Of a stretch of DNA of 64,000 nt, positions 53,633 through 61,898 are shown in pieces (positions within the stretch are counted from its first letter, which is position 1; each line of letters begins with the position of its first letter). The position numbers and the translations under genes are program-made. The notes under the pieces were generated by a model, which did no database searches, was not told where the DNA came from, and worked only from the letters and a program-made list of their open reading frames with translations. Origin of the DNA: DASUBV01 sp963725175 (GTDB lineage Bacteria; Actinomycetota; Actinomycetes; Streptosporangiales; Streptosporangiaceae); assembly GCA_963725175.1 (NCBI GenBank), contig CAVRXH010000006.1:3286001-3350000 (forward strand), given 5' to 3'.

Positions 53633-55603
53633 ATGAGCACATCGCACCGCTCTGCCCCGGTACGGGGGAGCTCGCCGGATGGCCGGACGCCAGCACCCGC
53701 GCCGCCGCGCTGGCGGCCATGGCTCGTGCCGGCCGGGATCGCGGTCGTGGCCTTGCTGTTCGTCTTCTATGCCGGCACGGGCAGGACGCATGCCCGGAAT
53801 TTCAGCTACAGCAGCTTCGTCAGCGAGGTGACGGCGAATAAGGTCTCCACGGCGACGATCACCTCGGCGGGCACGGTGACCGGCACGCTGCGCGGCGGCA
53901 CCGCCTATGCCTCCCAGATACCGACCGCGCTGAACAACAGCTCCCTTTCGGCTCTCCTGCTCGGGCACAAGGTTACGGTGACGGGCGCCAACCCGAGCAC
54001 CACATCGGTGCTGGGCTACCTCTTCCCCCTCTTGTGGATTGGCTTCATCGTCGGTTTCTTCGTCTGGATGAGCCGCCGCGGCCGGCAGCAGCTCGGCGGG
54101 ATCATGAGCATCGGCAGATCCAGGGCCAAGCTCTACGATGAGGAGAAGCCATCGACGCGGTTCACCGACATCGCGGGCTATGAGAGCTCCAAGGCCGAGG
54201 TGACCGAGGTCGTGGACTTCCTCAAGAATCCCGACAAGTACGCGCGGGCCGGGGCGGTCGGCCCGAAGGGCGTGCTGATGGTCGGGCCGCCAGGGACCGG
54301 TAAGACCCTGCTGGCCAGGGCCGTTGCCGGCGAGGCTGGCGTGCCGTTCTTCGCCCTCAGCGGCTCCAGTTTCGTGGAGATGTTCGTCGGCGTCGGCGCG
54401 TCCAGGGTCCGGACGCTGTTCGCCGACGCCCGCAAGCGTTCTCCCGCGATCATCTTCATCGACGAGATCGACGCCATCGGGGGCCGCCGCGGTCCCGGCG
54501 GGTTCGGCTCCAACGACGAACGCGAGCAGACGCTCAACCAGCTGCTGTCGGATATGGACGGATTCGAGCCCGGTGCCAGCGTGGTGGTCATGGCGGCGAC
54601 GAACAGAGCCGAGATCCTCGACACGGCGCTGTTGCGGCCCGGCCGCTTCGACCGGACAGTCGAGATTCCCCTGCCCAACCAGAAGGAACGGACGGCAATC
54701 CTCGGCATCCACGCGAAGGGCAAGAAACTCGGCCAGGACGTTGATCTCGATGCGGTGTCGCGGGGCACGCCAGGGTTCTCGGGTGCCGACCTGGCTAACC
54801 TGGTCAATGAAGCCGCGATCAACGCGGTGCGGGCCAATCGCGACGTGCTGGGCGCGGCCGACTTCGATGCCGCGAGGGATCGCCTGCTCATCGGGCTGCG
54901 TGACGCGTCGAACGCGCTGCTGCCCGACGAGAAGCACGCCGTTGCCGTCCACGAGGCCGGTCACGCGCTGGTCGCCGTCCTGTCCGAGCACGCCGATCCC
55001 GTGGCCAAGGTCACGATCTTGCCCCGTGGCGCGGCCCTGGGCGTGACCGAGCAGTTGCCGGAGTCCGAGCGTCACTTGTACCCGCAGAGCTACCTCACCG
55101 ACTCCCTCGCCGTTCGCCTGGGCGGCCGGGCCGGGGAAATGATCGTCTTGGGGGAACCCTCGACGGGCGCGTCCAACGACCTCGCGGGCGCCACCGAACT
55201 TGCAACCCGGATGGTGCGTGAGTGGGGATTCTCCGCGGAACTCGGGCCGGTCGGCTACGGGCCAGAAGGGCCCAGCCGTGACAACCCCTTCGCCGGCCGT
55301 CCCTATGCCGAGCAGACACAGCGCTCCATCGACCAGGAAGTAGCCAGGCTGCTCCGGGAGGCCGAGACCAGGGCCACGCAGATCCTCAGCGAGCATCGCG
55401 ACACGCTCGACCGGGTCATCCAGCTGCTCCTCGACCGGGAGACCATCAACGGTTCAGATCTGGCGGCCATCGCCGGGGTGCCAGAGCGCCAGGCCGAGCC
55501 GGAACGGATCTGGGCACCCCAGGCTGTCGCGATGACACCGGCCCGCGCGGACTGCGGCGGAATCAGCCCGGCCAGCGCGCAGGGAGCACCACGCTCAAAA
55601 TAG
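53633..55603 (+). CDS. ftsH: ATP-dependent zinc metalloprotease FtsH
   Basis: The product has 656 residues. Two membrane helices (WLVPAGIAVVALLFVFYAG and LFPLLWIGFIVGFFVWM) flank a periplasmic-side domain. The AAA+ module has Walker A GPPGTGKT at about residue 218, Walker B IIFIDEIDAIG and the second-region-of-homology arginines (RPGRFDRTVEIP). The zinc protease site is HEAGH at about 440. It degrades damaged membrane and regulatory proteins. The N-terminal and C-terminal parts are shorter or divergent compared with housekeeping FtsH, and no folate genes follow, so this may be an additional stress-linked copy. Confidence 0.92.
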   Translation: MSTSHRSAPVRGSSPDGRTPAPAPPRWRPWLVPAGIAVVALLFVFYAGTGRTHARNFSYSSFVSEVTANKVSTATITSAGTVTGTLRGGTAYASQIPTALNNSSLSALLLGHKVTVTGANPSTTSVLGYLFPLLWIGFIVGFFVWMSRRGRQQLGGIMSIGRSRAKLYDEEKPSTRFTDIAGYESSKAEVTEVVDFLKNPDKYARAGAVGPKGVLMVGPPGTGKTLLARAVAGEAGVPFFALSGSSFVEMFVGVGASRVRTLFADARKRSPAIIFIDEIDAIGGRRGPGGFGSNDEREQTLNQLLSDMDGFEPGASVVVMAATNRAEILDTALLRPGRFDRTVEIPLPNQKERTAILGIHAKGKKLGQDVDLDAVSRGTPGFSGADLANLVNEAAINAVRANRDVLGAADFDAARDRLLIGLRDASNALLPDEKHAVAVHEAGHALVAVLSEHADPVAKVTILPRGAALGVTEQLPESERHLYPQSYLTDSLAVRLGGRAGEMIVLGEPSTGASNDLAGATELATRMVREWGFSAELGPVGYGPEGPSRDNPFAGRPYAEQTQRSIDQEVARLLREAETRATQILSEHRDTLDRVIQLLLDRETINGSDLAAIAGVPERQAEPERIWAPQAVAMTPARADCGGISPASAQGAPRSK

Positions 55604-55723
55604 CCGGGGGAGGAACGAGAACGGCCGCGCATCCGCAGGCTGGCCAACAGGCCCGGCCGCTAGTCCCGCATGCGGGCAGGCCCGTTCACGTGACGGCCAG
55701 CGGCCTGGCGGATCCTCGGGCAC

Positions 55724-56569
55724 TCAGGCCCGCATCGGGTGGTCACCGGCGGGCCGAGATCTGGCCTGGCTGCCTGCGAGCATTTCCGAGGTGCCGCTAG
55801 TCACATCGGCGGCTAGCTGGGTAAGCGGGAGATTGTGGTTGCGCGAGTAGGCTCGCAGCACGATGAACGCCTGATCGGGTGTCACCCGCATGCGCTCGGC
55901 AAGGATGCCCTTGGCCTGCTCGATGATCACCCGGCTGTTCAGGGCCGCCTGAAGCTGCCCGGCTACGAGTTCCTGCTCGCGGGTGGCGCGTTCCTGAAGG
56001 ATCCCGATCGTCGCCACGTCGACTAGCGCGCGTGCCGCGCGCGCGACCGCCGGGTCCAGGCCGTCCGGAGCGGTGCCGAACAGGTTCAGCGTGCCGATCA
56101 CCTGATCGCGTAGCCGCATCGGGATGGCGTGCACCGCCGCGAAGCCCATCTCCGCGGCGGCCGCGGCGAACCTTGGCCAGCGGGTCGCGGCCTTGTCCGT
56201 AGTGATGTCGGGGACGATGACGGGCTGGCCCGTGCGGTAGCTCTCCAGGCAGGGACCCTCGTCGTTCTGGATCTGGAAAAGCTCCGCAATCCGCGCCTGC
56301 TCGGTGGAGGCAGCTACCAGCTGAAGCATGCCGTGGCTGTCGGCCAGCAGCAGTCCCGCCGCGTTCACTTCCAGCAGTTCCACGCACCGCTCGGTGAGCA
56401 TGTGCAGGAACTCCATCAGGTCGAATCCGCCGACCAGGGTGTCGGCTAGCTCGACGAACGTCTGCGCGAGGCGCTCATCCATTACCGCTGCCATGGTCTC
56501 AGCGTAGCCTTCTGAACTGTGGCCAGTAACCGCCGCAGGATGGCCGTTGCCGTAATCGTCAGGGAGCAT
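55724..56569 (-). CDS. GAF-ANTAR regulatory protein 1
   Basis: The product has 281 residues. A GAF domain fills about 30-190 (GLLLADSHGMLQLVAASTEQ, then NDEGPCLESYRTGQPVIVPD). An ANTAR RNA-binding domain occupies about 205-260 (LQAALNSRVIIEQAKGILAE, then AFIVLRAYSRNHNLPLTQLA). ANTAR proteins act as antiterminators by binding paired hairpins in leader RNAs. Its ATG shares one base with the stop of the upstream GAF-ANTAR gene, so the two are coupled. Confidence 0.9.
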   Translation of the reverse strand: MLPDDYGNGHPAAVTGHSSEGYAETMAAVMDERLAQTFVELADTLVGGFDLMEFLHMLTERCVELLEVNAAGLLLADSHGMLQLVAASTEQARIAELFQIQNDEGPCLESYRTGQPVIVPDITTDKAATRWPRFAAAAAEMGFAAVHAIPMRLRDQVIGTLNLFGTAPDGLDPAVARAARALVDVATIGILQERATREQELVAGQLQAALNSRVIIEQAKGILAERMRVTPDQAFIVLRAYSRNHNLPLTQLAADVTSGTSEMLAGSQARSRPAGDHPMRA

Positions 56570-57291
56570 CAGGCATGTGCATCTGCGCCGGGATCAAAGC
56601 GCAGCCGGCGGCTCACGACGTCGCCGGCGACGTCGCCAAGCGCGGCGCTGCTGGTAAACGCGTGCGACCTCAGCCGTATCAGTGCCTCCTCCAGGCTCAC
56701 GCCTAGCTGCACCGAGATCATCCCAGCCGCCTGGTAGACCACGGCCCGGCGATCCGGCAGCCCGTCCAGGGGAGGCCGGTACCCCGGAGATCCGCTGATG
56801 CCTGCCGAGGCATCCAGCAGTAGCTGCAGGGCGATATCGGCGAACACCAGCACGTCGGCGAGCTCGCCAGCCGACAGTGGGCCCGGCACTACCCGGTACA
56901 GGGACAGGACGCCAACGCGGATGGCCCCTGCCTGCAGCGGCAGCGCGAACATCGCCCGTGCGCCGGCTGCCACCGCCTCCGGCGCGAACCCGGGCCACCG
57001 CATGGCAGTCGCGTCCAGATCTGCGATGAGCACCGGCGATCCCAGCCAGAACTCATTCGTGCCCGGACCTTCTCCGGTAGTGAACTGCAACTCCTCCAGC
57101 CGGGCACTCAGCTCGTCCGAGGCGACCACCGGCTCGCCGGCTAGCGAGCTTCTCATCACGGTCACGCTGGCACCGTCGACTCCGAGGTGGCGTGCGGCAG
57201 CCGCGCACAGCGCTGCTATCGAGACCGGCTCATCACCCTCGCGCGCTGCCGAGATCCACGCCCAGACCTTGACCGTTCGCTCGCTCACCAC
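56569..57291 (-). CDS. GAF-ANTAR regulatory protein 2
   Basis: The 240-residue product has a GAF domain (GASVTVMRSSLAGEPVVASD, TTGEGPGTNEFWLGSPVLIA, MFALPLQAGAIRVGVLSLYR) and a C-terminal ANTAR domain (RRAVVYQAAGMISVQLGVSL, EEALIRLRSHAFTSS). It is less similar to typical ANTAR proteins than its partner. It is first in a two-gene operon with GAF-ANTAR 1 and may form heterodimers with it. Structured leader RNAs lie 1-5 kb away. Confidence 0.85.
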   Translation of the reverse strand: MVSERTVKVWAWISAAREGDEPVSIAALCAAAARHLGVDGASVTVMRSSLAGEPVVASDELSARLEELQFTTGEGPGTNEFWLGSPVLIADLDATAMRWPGFAPEAVAAGARAMFALPLQAGAIRVGVLSLYRVVPGPLSAGELADVLVFADIALQLLLDASAGISGSPGYRPPLDGLPDRRAVVYQAAGMISVQLGVSLEEALIRLRSHAFTSSAALGDVAGDVVSRRLRFDPGADAHA

Positions 57292-57393
57292 CCCACCATC
57301 CTGGTCCCGTCAGGCACCATCGCGAGAAATGACCAGTCGCGGGCGGTCCAGCGGATCGCCGCCAGCCTGCTGTGCGCCGCGACCGGGCGGTGG

Positions 57394-57567
57394 TTATCTG
57401 GCCTGGCGCCTGCCGGGCCGGCGCCGCATCCGCAGGGCGGCCAGGAGAAGCGCGCCTAGGAGCACGGCGATGCCGATGAGCAGCAGGTACAGCAAGCCTT
57501 TGACGACCACGCCGAAGATGCCCAGCACGATCGCCGCGATCACCAGCAGCAGGAACAGGGCAATCAT
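57394..57567 (-). CDS. 57-residue hydrophobic protein
   Basis: From ATG 57567 the frame reads MIALFLLLVIAAIVLGIFG, then VVVKGLLYLLLIGIAVLLGA, and ends in a basic tail (RMRRRPGRRQAR). It has two adjacent membrane helices. GGAGG lies 6 bases before the start, which makes it a real gene despite its size. Small hydrophobic proteins of this type accompany stress genes in actinomycetes. It follows the PRC-barrel gene by 25 bases. Confidence 0.7.
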   Translation of the reverse strand: MIALFLLLVIAAIVLGIFGVVVKGLLYLLLIGIAVLLGALLLAALRMRRRPGRRQAR

Positions 57568-57592
57568 GAGATCCTCCAGTCCGGTCGCAGGA

Positions 57593-57949
57593 TCAGCGTC
57601 GGGCCAGCAGTCGCGCGCCGTCGGCGCCTGGCTGGTAAGTCAGGCCGTAGTGGGCAAAGATAGCCTCTTCGTCGCCCGCCGGCAGCTCGCCGTCGGTGCC
57701 GATCGAAGGGGCGTTCTTGACCTGCTTCTTGTCGGAGCAGACCTTGAGGTATCCCGGGCCCACGGTTGCCTGGCGCAGCGGGACGAACACGAGCCGGTGC
57801 CGGGTTGGCATTCCGACCCTGACCGTGGCGAACGATGGAAGGTCAGTGCCCGTGTCGACGTAGACAGCCTCAAGTTCCCCGATCTTGTGCCCGTCCAGGT
57901 CGATGACATCGCGGCCTCGCCATTCCCGGATATCGGCAGCCTCGAACAT
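57593..57949 (-). CDS. PRC-barrel domain protein
   Basis: The 118-residue product begins with a PRC-barrel (IREWRGRDVIDLDGHKIGEL, EAVYVDTGTDLPSFATVRVG, then RLVFVPLRQATVGPGYLKV) and ends with a short helical tail (DEEAIFAHYGLTYQP). PRC-barrel stress proteins are cytoplasmic and of unclear biochemical role. GAAGGAGGAGGG precedes ATG 57949. It lies 55 bases after GlsB copy 1 in one operon. Confidence 0.85.
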   Translation of the reverse strand: MFEAADIREWRGRDVIDLDGHKIGELEAVYVDTGTDLPSFATVRVGMPTRHRLVFVPLRQATVGPGYLKVCSDKKQVKNAPSIGTDGELPAGDEEAIFAHYGLTYQPGADGARLLARR

Positions 57950-58004
57950 GCTGATCTCCCTCCTCCTTCACTGCCGGCTCGGGCTTCCTGCCCAGGTCCG
58001 GCTG

Positions 58005-58298
58005 TTAGCGGTGCGCGAACCGGCCGCTGCGGTGGGTGGAGGTCTGGCCGCTGATGAGGTGGTAGGCGAGCAGGAGGATGGCGGCGCCGGCGATGGCGGT
58101 GAGCCAGGTGGACAGGTTGAAGAACCCGTGCATGCTGTGGATATGGAACAGCTTGGTGGCGATCCAGCCGCCGAGCAGCGCGCCGACGATGCCGATGACG
58201 CAGGTGAGGATGAGGCCCTGCTGCCTGCGGCCGGGGATCAGCATATTGGCTATCAGGCCCGCGGCCAGGCCCAGGACGATCCAGGCGATGATGCTCAT
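58005..58298 (-). CDS. GlsB/YeaQ/YmgE-type stress membrane protein, copy 1
   Basis: The 97-residue product has three hydrophobic segments (MSIIAWIVLGLAAGLIANML, GLILTCVIGIVGALLGGWIA, AIAGAAILLLAYHLISG) and the family's IPGRRQQG loop. Members are small inner-membrane stress proteins (transglycosylase-associated). It is almost identical to copy 2 at 63136 and differs mainly in SMHGFF versus SMQGFF and in the last ten residues. TAAGGAG lies before ATG 58298. Confidence 0.9.
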   Translation of the reverse strand: MSIIAWIVLGLAAGLIANMLIPGRRQQGLILTCVIGIVGALLGGWIATKLFHIHSMHGFFNLSTWLTAIAGAAILLLAYHLISGQTSTHRSGRFAHR

Positions 58299-58442
58299 GA
58301 CTGACTCCTTAGCCAGGTGATCGGAGTGGGGTAGGCGGAAAGTCAGTCGTGCTCGCAGGTCAAGGCAGGGCGAGGGCCTGACTCGCGATCTCTCGCAATA
58401 GGTCGGCTGCACCGTCTTGCCCCGGAACGGTCCGGGCACATA

Positions 58443-58511
58443 CAGAAAACTCCGGATCCCTAGTGCGCACCCGCCAGAATCGCGGATGCGGCTACCGGGG
58501 TCCGGAGCAAC
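58443..58511 (-). ncRNA. Structured leader RNA element, copy A
   Basis: On the minus strand TTGCGC-N17-TAGCCT is followed after 6 bases by GTTGCTCCGGACCCCGGTAG (58511-58492). An outer stem CTCCGGA...TCCGGAG encloses an inner hairpin CGCATCC/GGGTGCG, and the outer stem is followed by TTTTC, as in an intrinsic terminator. It lies about 145 bases upstream of GlsB copy 1. Four related copies exist (B, C, D, E). Confidence 0.6.
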
Positions 58512-58786
58512 GCTGCCAGGCTACGCGCCTTTTCCCTCGCGCGCAAAAGCGATCCGCTCGCAGTTCTCCGCCCGCGCCAGTCAGCCCTTGATCGTGCGGG
58601 CAGTCAGCGGCGCGGCACCGGGAGGTCGCAGCTCGTGCTCTCCTGGGGCCTTCACCTTGTCCAGGCCGGCGGCGACCCGAGCCGTCGGGTCCCGGCAGCG
58701 GCAGGCCCGCAATTTCCGGCACCCCGGATGTCCTGTTATCTATCCGTTGTACGCGCGTGCGCAGGAAGACGTGTATCGTCAGCAGC

Positions 58787-58856
58787 GTTGCTCCGGACCC
58801 TGGCAGCTGCACTGCGCGTAACTCGCGCCGTTGCGGCGCGGTGCCGGAGCATTTCC
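58787..58856 (+). ncRNA. Structured leader RNA element, copy B
   Basis: TATCGT (58774-58779), then 7 bases, then GTTGCTCCGGACCCTGGCAG. The outer stem GCTCCGG/CCGGAGC closes around a GC-rich inner hairpin (CGCGCCGTTGCGGCGCG), followed by ATTTCC. It shares the 5' block and overall shape with A, C, D and E but has a different interior. It lies about 52 bases before a weakly supported small gene. Confidence 0.55.
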
Positions 58857-58908
58857 TTTCGGGTCTGCGCGGACATGCTGGGCTGCGCCTGCCGCCGAAG
58901 GAGACATC

Positions 58909-59169
58909 GTGCGCTCTCGCTCTGCCGGCCCGCCCTCGTCTCATCTCGCCGCGGTAACCGCCCTTGCGCGCGGGGACGAACTGGCCGCCGCCATCCCGGC
59001 GCTACCGGACCGTTCCGCGGCCGATAGGCGTCGGCTACTACTGCTCCGCCGACCGCAAGCCGCCGCCCTGATAACGGGCCTGGCCGCAACCAGCTCTGTG
59101 CCAGGCGAGCCTCCCGGCTCTTCGCTCCACGTCGGGGGCGCGAAGAGCCGGGAGGCTCGCGAAGCGTGA
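58909..59169 (+). CDS. Doubtful small ORF downstream of RNA copy B
   Basis: GAAGGAG lies 6 bases before GTG 58909, which is good translational context, and the frame gives 86 residues (for example LAAVTALARGDELAAAIPAL). However the last 20 codons are formed by a perfect 21-bp inverted repeat, so the 3' part may be a hairpin rather than coding sequence. No family recognised; it may be a relic. Confidence 0.35.
   Translation: MRSRSAGPPSSHLAAVTALARGDELAAAIPALPDRSAADRRRLLLLRRPQAAALITGLAATSSVPGEPPGSSLHVGGAKSREAREA
59105..59160. repeat. Perfect 21-bp inverted repeat (large hairpin)
   Basis: The arm 59105-59125 (starting GCGAGCCTCCCGGC) is exactly mirrored at 59140-59160 around a 14-base loop. It could be a terminator without a T-run or a remnant of a mobile palindrome. 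It lies between the doubtful ORF and the CsbD relic. Confidence 0.65.
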
Positions 59170-59279
59170 CGGGCAGCCGGTGCAGGCCAAGGCGCAGCAG
59201 GTCGGCAGGGGTAACAGATGAGCGCGGAAGACAAGTCAAGAACGTCGGCGAGAAAGTCAAGGACGCCATCGAGAAGTAA
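59168..59279 (+). pseudogene. CsbD-like protein relic
   Basis: Two frames give parts of a CsbD-type stress protein: DGQPVQAKAQQVG (59168 onward) and, after a shift, VKNVGEKVKDAIEK up to TAA 59277-59279. The pieces match the lysine/glutamate-rich repeat character and usual end of CsbD family members. The N-terminal half is missing. CsbD proteins are small general-stress proteins, which fits the neighbourhood. Confidence 0.5.
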
Positions 59280-59391
59280 CTAGCCTGCGCTCCGAGGGCC
59301 GCGTCAGCTCCACCGCCCCGGAGCCCGCGGCCGTTACCCGGCCGAAGGCGCGGGATTTCCCATGCGAGCGAAACCCGCGTAGTGTATAAAT

Positions 59392-59459
59392 GTTGCCCTG
59401 GACCCAGGTAGCCGCACTCATCACGATATTGCTCGCGACGCGGCAGGGTCCTTTTTATT
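59392..59459 (+). ncRNA. Structured leader RNA element, copy C
   Basis: TAGTGT (59380-59385), then 6 bases, then GTTGCCCTGGACCCAGGTAG. The outer stem GGACCC/GGGTCC and an inner stem GCCGC/GCGGC are separated by AGGTA and A, and the outer stem is followed directly by TTTTTATT, a classical intrinsic terminator. It lies about 150 bases upstream of the membrane protein at 59610. The stems differ in sequence from the other copies while keeping pairing, which supports a structured RNA. Confidence 0.6.
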
Positions 59460-59609
59460 GCGCTGAGCGGCGCGGAAATACGTGTGCGCCGAAGGCTGGC
59501 GCAATTCCGGGAGAACTCTTCCCGCTCGTGATCCGCCCCCCGCCGCTGCTGGACTAGCGCGCGTAAGGCGCGTCACAGTAACGCAGTAATCAGCCAGGGA
59601 GAACCCGCG

Positions 59610-60218
59610 GTGAAACGCAGAACCTTCGACATACTCGCCGCTACCGGCGGCCTGTTCCTGGCCGTCACGCTGATCGTCTCGGGTGTGCTGCTGGCCTGGG
59701 CCCACGACTTCATCGGCAACGAGGTACACACCCAGCTCGCCGCGCAGAAGATCTACTTCCCGCCTGCGGGCAGCGCGGCCATCAAGGCCCCGGAATTCGC
59801 CGCGATGCGCCAGTACGCCGGCCAGCAGCTCACCACCGGGCCCCAGGCCGAGACCTACGCCGACCACTTCATCGCCAACCACCTGATCAAGATCGGCGGT
59901 GGCAAGACTTACGCTCAGGTGAGTGCGGAAGCCCTGGCCAGTCCTGGCAACGCCAGGCTGGCTGCCACCGCCGCGACCCTGTTCCAGGGCGAGACACTGC
60001 GCGGCCTGCTGCTCAACGCTTACGCCTTCGCGACCATGGGCATGATCGCCGGCATCGCCGCCATCGCCGCGTTCATCGCGGCTGCGGTCATGCTGATACT
60101 CGGCGGCCTTGGCCTGATCCATGCCCGCCGCGTTTCCCCCGCTGCCGATATCCTCACCCGGCATCCCAGCCCTCCGGCCGACCCGGGCATCGCACAGCCG
60201 CAGGCTAGCCGCGCCTGA
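59610..60218 (+). CDS. Membrane protein of unknown function
   Basis: The 202-residue product has an N-terminal helix (ILAATGGLFLAVTLIVSGVL), an extracytoplasmic domain of about 100 residues (EVHTQLAAQKIYFPPAGSAA, FAAMRQYAGQQLTTGPQAET) and a second hydrophobic region (MGMIAGIAAIAAFIAAAVML). The tail is basic and proline-rich. GGGAG lies about 9 bases before GTG 59610. Its leader contains RNA element C. It resembles uncharacterised actinomycete membrane proteins found beside stress genes. Confidence 0.75.
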   Translation: MKRRTFDILAATGGLFLAVTLIVSGVLLAWAHDFIGNEVHTQLAAQKIYFPPAGSAAIKAPEFAAMRQYAGQQLTTGPQAETYADHFIANHLIKIGGGKTYAQVSAEALASPGNARLAATAATLFQGETLRGLLLNAYAFATMGMIAGIAAIAAFIAAAVMLILGGLGLIHARRVSPAADILTRHPSPPADPGIAQPQASRA

Positions 60219-60249
60219 TCGGCTTGCGAGGGCGCGCACCTGATGCAGG

Positions 60250-60308
60250 GACCCGCCACCCGGCACGCGCTGAAGTCAGCGCTTCAGCAAGTGCCGGGTG
60301 GGCGGGTG
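60250..60308. terminator. Bidirectional hairpin terminator
   Basis: CCCGCCACCCGGCAC pairs with GTGCCGGGTGGGCGGG, with a second stem GCTGAAG/CTTCAGC inside. It sits between the convergent membrane-protein and PRC-barrel genes. Confidence 0.65.
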
Positions 60309-60367
60309 GGCGCACAATGGGAGCATTACCGCGTTCCTGAAGGATCCCGCGGGCGGCCCACCGCAGG

Positions 60368-61024
60368 TCACCCGTCCGCGTGATTGACATCGACTGGCGG
60401 CAGGTCCTGCACTTCCTGCCGGGCGATCCTGAGCCGGACACCGTCCTTCACCCCGGCCACCGCGCCGATCGGGATGGCCACTTCCTTACGACCCCACAGG
60501 TGCCCCTCCTGGAGGAGCACGTGGGTTACGTGGCGGCTGCGAGGATCGATGACAAGGCCCTTGACGTGCCCGATATCGCCGTCCGTGGCGTGCACGTGCT
60601 CGCCGCGGCGCACGGCGACCTCCCCCAGAGGGACAGTGTCGTAGGTGACAGTCTGCGAGACGCTCCCGCTCAGGTCCGTCCCGCCGCCCATGCCCATTCC
60701 GCCGAGGCCGTAGTAGGGCCAGGCCAGCACCTGTCCGGGCCCGTAGGCCGCGTAACCGCTGGTTCCCGGCACGAACTGCGTCTCCTCGGCCGAGTCGAGC
60801 CGGGTGAACTCCGCCATCGTGCAGCTGATCCGGATCTGGCCGGCCGTGACATCGACAAGATCGAGCGGGACGAGCCGGCCGAGCCCTTGCCGGTGCGCAG
60901 GCTCGACCACGAGATGGGTCACGGCGCGGGCGATGGGATCAACGACCACCCTGCTGACCACGCCGCAGGCCCCGTCAGTACAGCTCGCCTCGGCGCCGAT
61001 AGTGAACTGTGTCGTCTCCGTCAT
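60368..61024 (-). CDS. Two-domain PRC-barrel-like protein
   Basis: The 218-residue product has two related halves. Residues 1-75 read FTIGAEASCTDGACGVVSRV and ARAVTHLVVEPAHRQ; residues 125-205 read GEVAVRRGEHVHATDGDIGH, VKGLVIDPRSRHVTHVLLQE and EVAIPIGAVAGV. A tyrosine/glycine-rich linker (YGLGGMGMGGGTD) joins them. It is a typical actinomycete stress-type PRC protein, probably cytoplasmic. The gene is convergent with the membrane protein before it. Confidence 0.85.
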   Translation of the reverse strand: MTETTQFTIGAEASCTDGACGVVSRVVVDPIARAVTHLVVEPAHRQGLGRLVPLDLVDVTAGQIRISCTMAEFTRLDSAEETQFVPGTSGYAAYGPGQVLAWPYYGLGGMGMGGGTDLSGSVSQTVTYDTVPLGEVAVRRGEHVHATDGDIGHVKGLVIDPRSRHVTHVLLQEGHLWGRKEVAIPIGAVAGVKDGVRLRIARQEVQDLPPVDVNHADG

Positions 61025-61336
61025 AACCGTGCTCCTTTCCCGGTATGTGCCGCCGAGGTCTGGAGCAGGTCAATGTCGTGAACAGGAAAGCGCTTCGGAG
61101 AAACCGAGTAGCAGCAGTCCCTTCTGTTATCTTACCCAGCGACAAAGCCAGGCGCGAGGGTGAGGGACCGCGAGCGCGAAGAAACGCCGGTCATCCCGCC
61201 ACGGCCGCTGGCGTAGGCTCGGTGCAGAGGTAGTCGTACCGTCCTTCGCCGCGGCGAAGGTGACCGCGTCGCTCCAGATCCTGGTGGCACGGCCGGAGGC
61301 TGGCCGAAAGACAATCCGCACCAGGGAGTTCCCGCG

Positions 61337-61858
61337 ATGGACCGATCGCCCGGCGGCGTGGCCGCTGCCACAGTGCCGGCACCGCCGGCGGCCAGCGATG
61401 CCCGCCAGCGCCGGCCAGCGAGCCAGCACCGCCATGACCAGCGGACCAGCAGCGAGCGCCTGGCCGATCGGGTGACAGCAGTCTTCGGGTCATGGCGGTT
61501 CATCATCATCCAGACCGTCATCGTCTGCGCGTGGATCGGCCTGAATCTCCTCGCGGTATCCGACCGCTGGGACCCCTACCCCTTCATCCTGCTGAACCTG
61601 GTCTTCTCGACGCAGGCCGCCTACGCCGCCCCGCTGATCCTGCTCAGCCAGAACCGGCAGGCTGACAATGACCGCATTCAGGCCGAGCACGACTACGAGA
61701 TCAACCAGAAGGCCCTGCAGTACTTGACCATCCTGCACGACGACGCGCACGGCGCGGAGTGCGACTGTGCCGACCAGCCCGAGCCACACGGCGCGCGGCC
61801 TGCGCCGCTCCCCGGCGCACGAGCTGCCGGCCAGCCCGGCGCGATCACGGCGGATTGA
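61337..61858 (+). CDS. DUF1003 membrane protein
   Basis: The 173-residue product has the DUF1003 core: RVTAVFGSWRFIIIQTVIVC, then AWIGLNLLAVSDRWDPYPFI, LLNLVFSTQAAYAAPLILLS and QNRQADNDRIQAEHDYEINQ. Two membrane helices and a cytoplasmic helical tail are expected. GGGAG lies 9 bases before ATG 61337. The first 40 residues are a disordered basic extension. Function in the family is unknown. Confidence 0.88.
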   Translation: MDRSPGGVAAATVPAPPAASDARQRRPASQHRHDQRTSSERLADRVTAVFGSWRFIIIQTVIVCAWIGLNLLAVSDRWDPYPFILLNLVFSTQAAYAAPLILLSQNRQADNDRIQAEHDYEINQKALQYLTILHDDAHGAECDCADQPEPHGARPAPLPGARAAGQPGAITAD

Positions 61859-61898
61859 CGTGGCCTAAGCAGGGCGGATGTGGCGCGGGACCGGGTAC

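Larger units (their letters stand above)
58003..58562. repeat. Left arm of a roughly 560-bp inverted duplication
   Basis: This segment, read backwards, closely matches 62871-63428. It includes GlsB copy 1, its roughly 145-base leader and RNA element A with its promoter. Similarity stops sharply after the GlsB stop codon and beyond the -35 region. Differences are scattered single bases. Confidence 0.75.
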
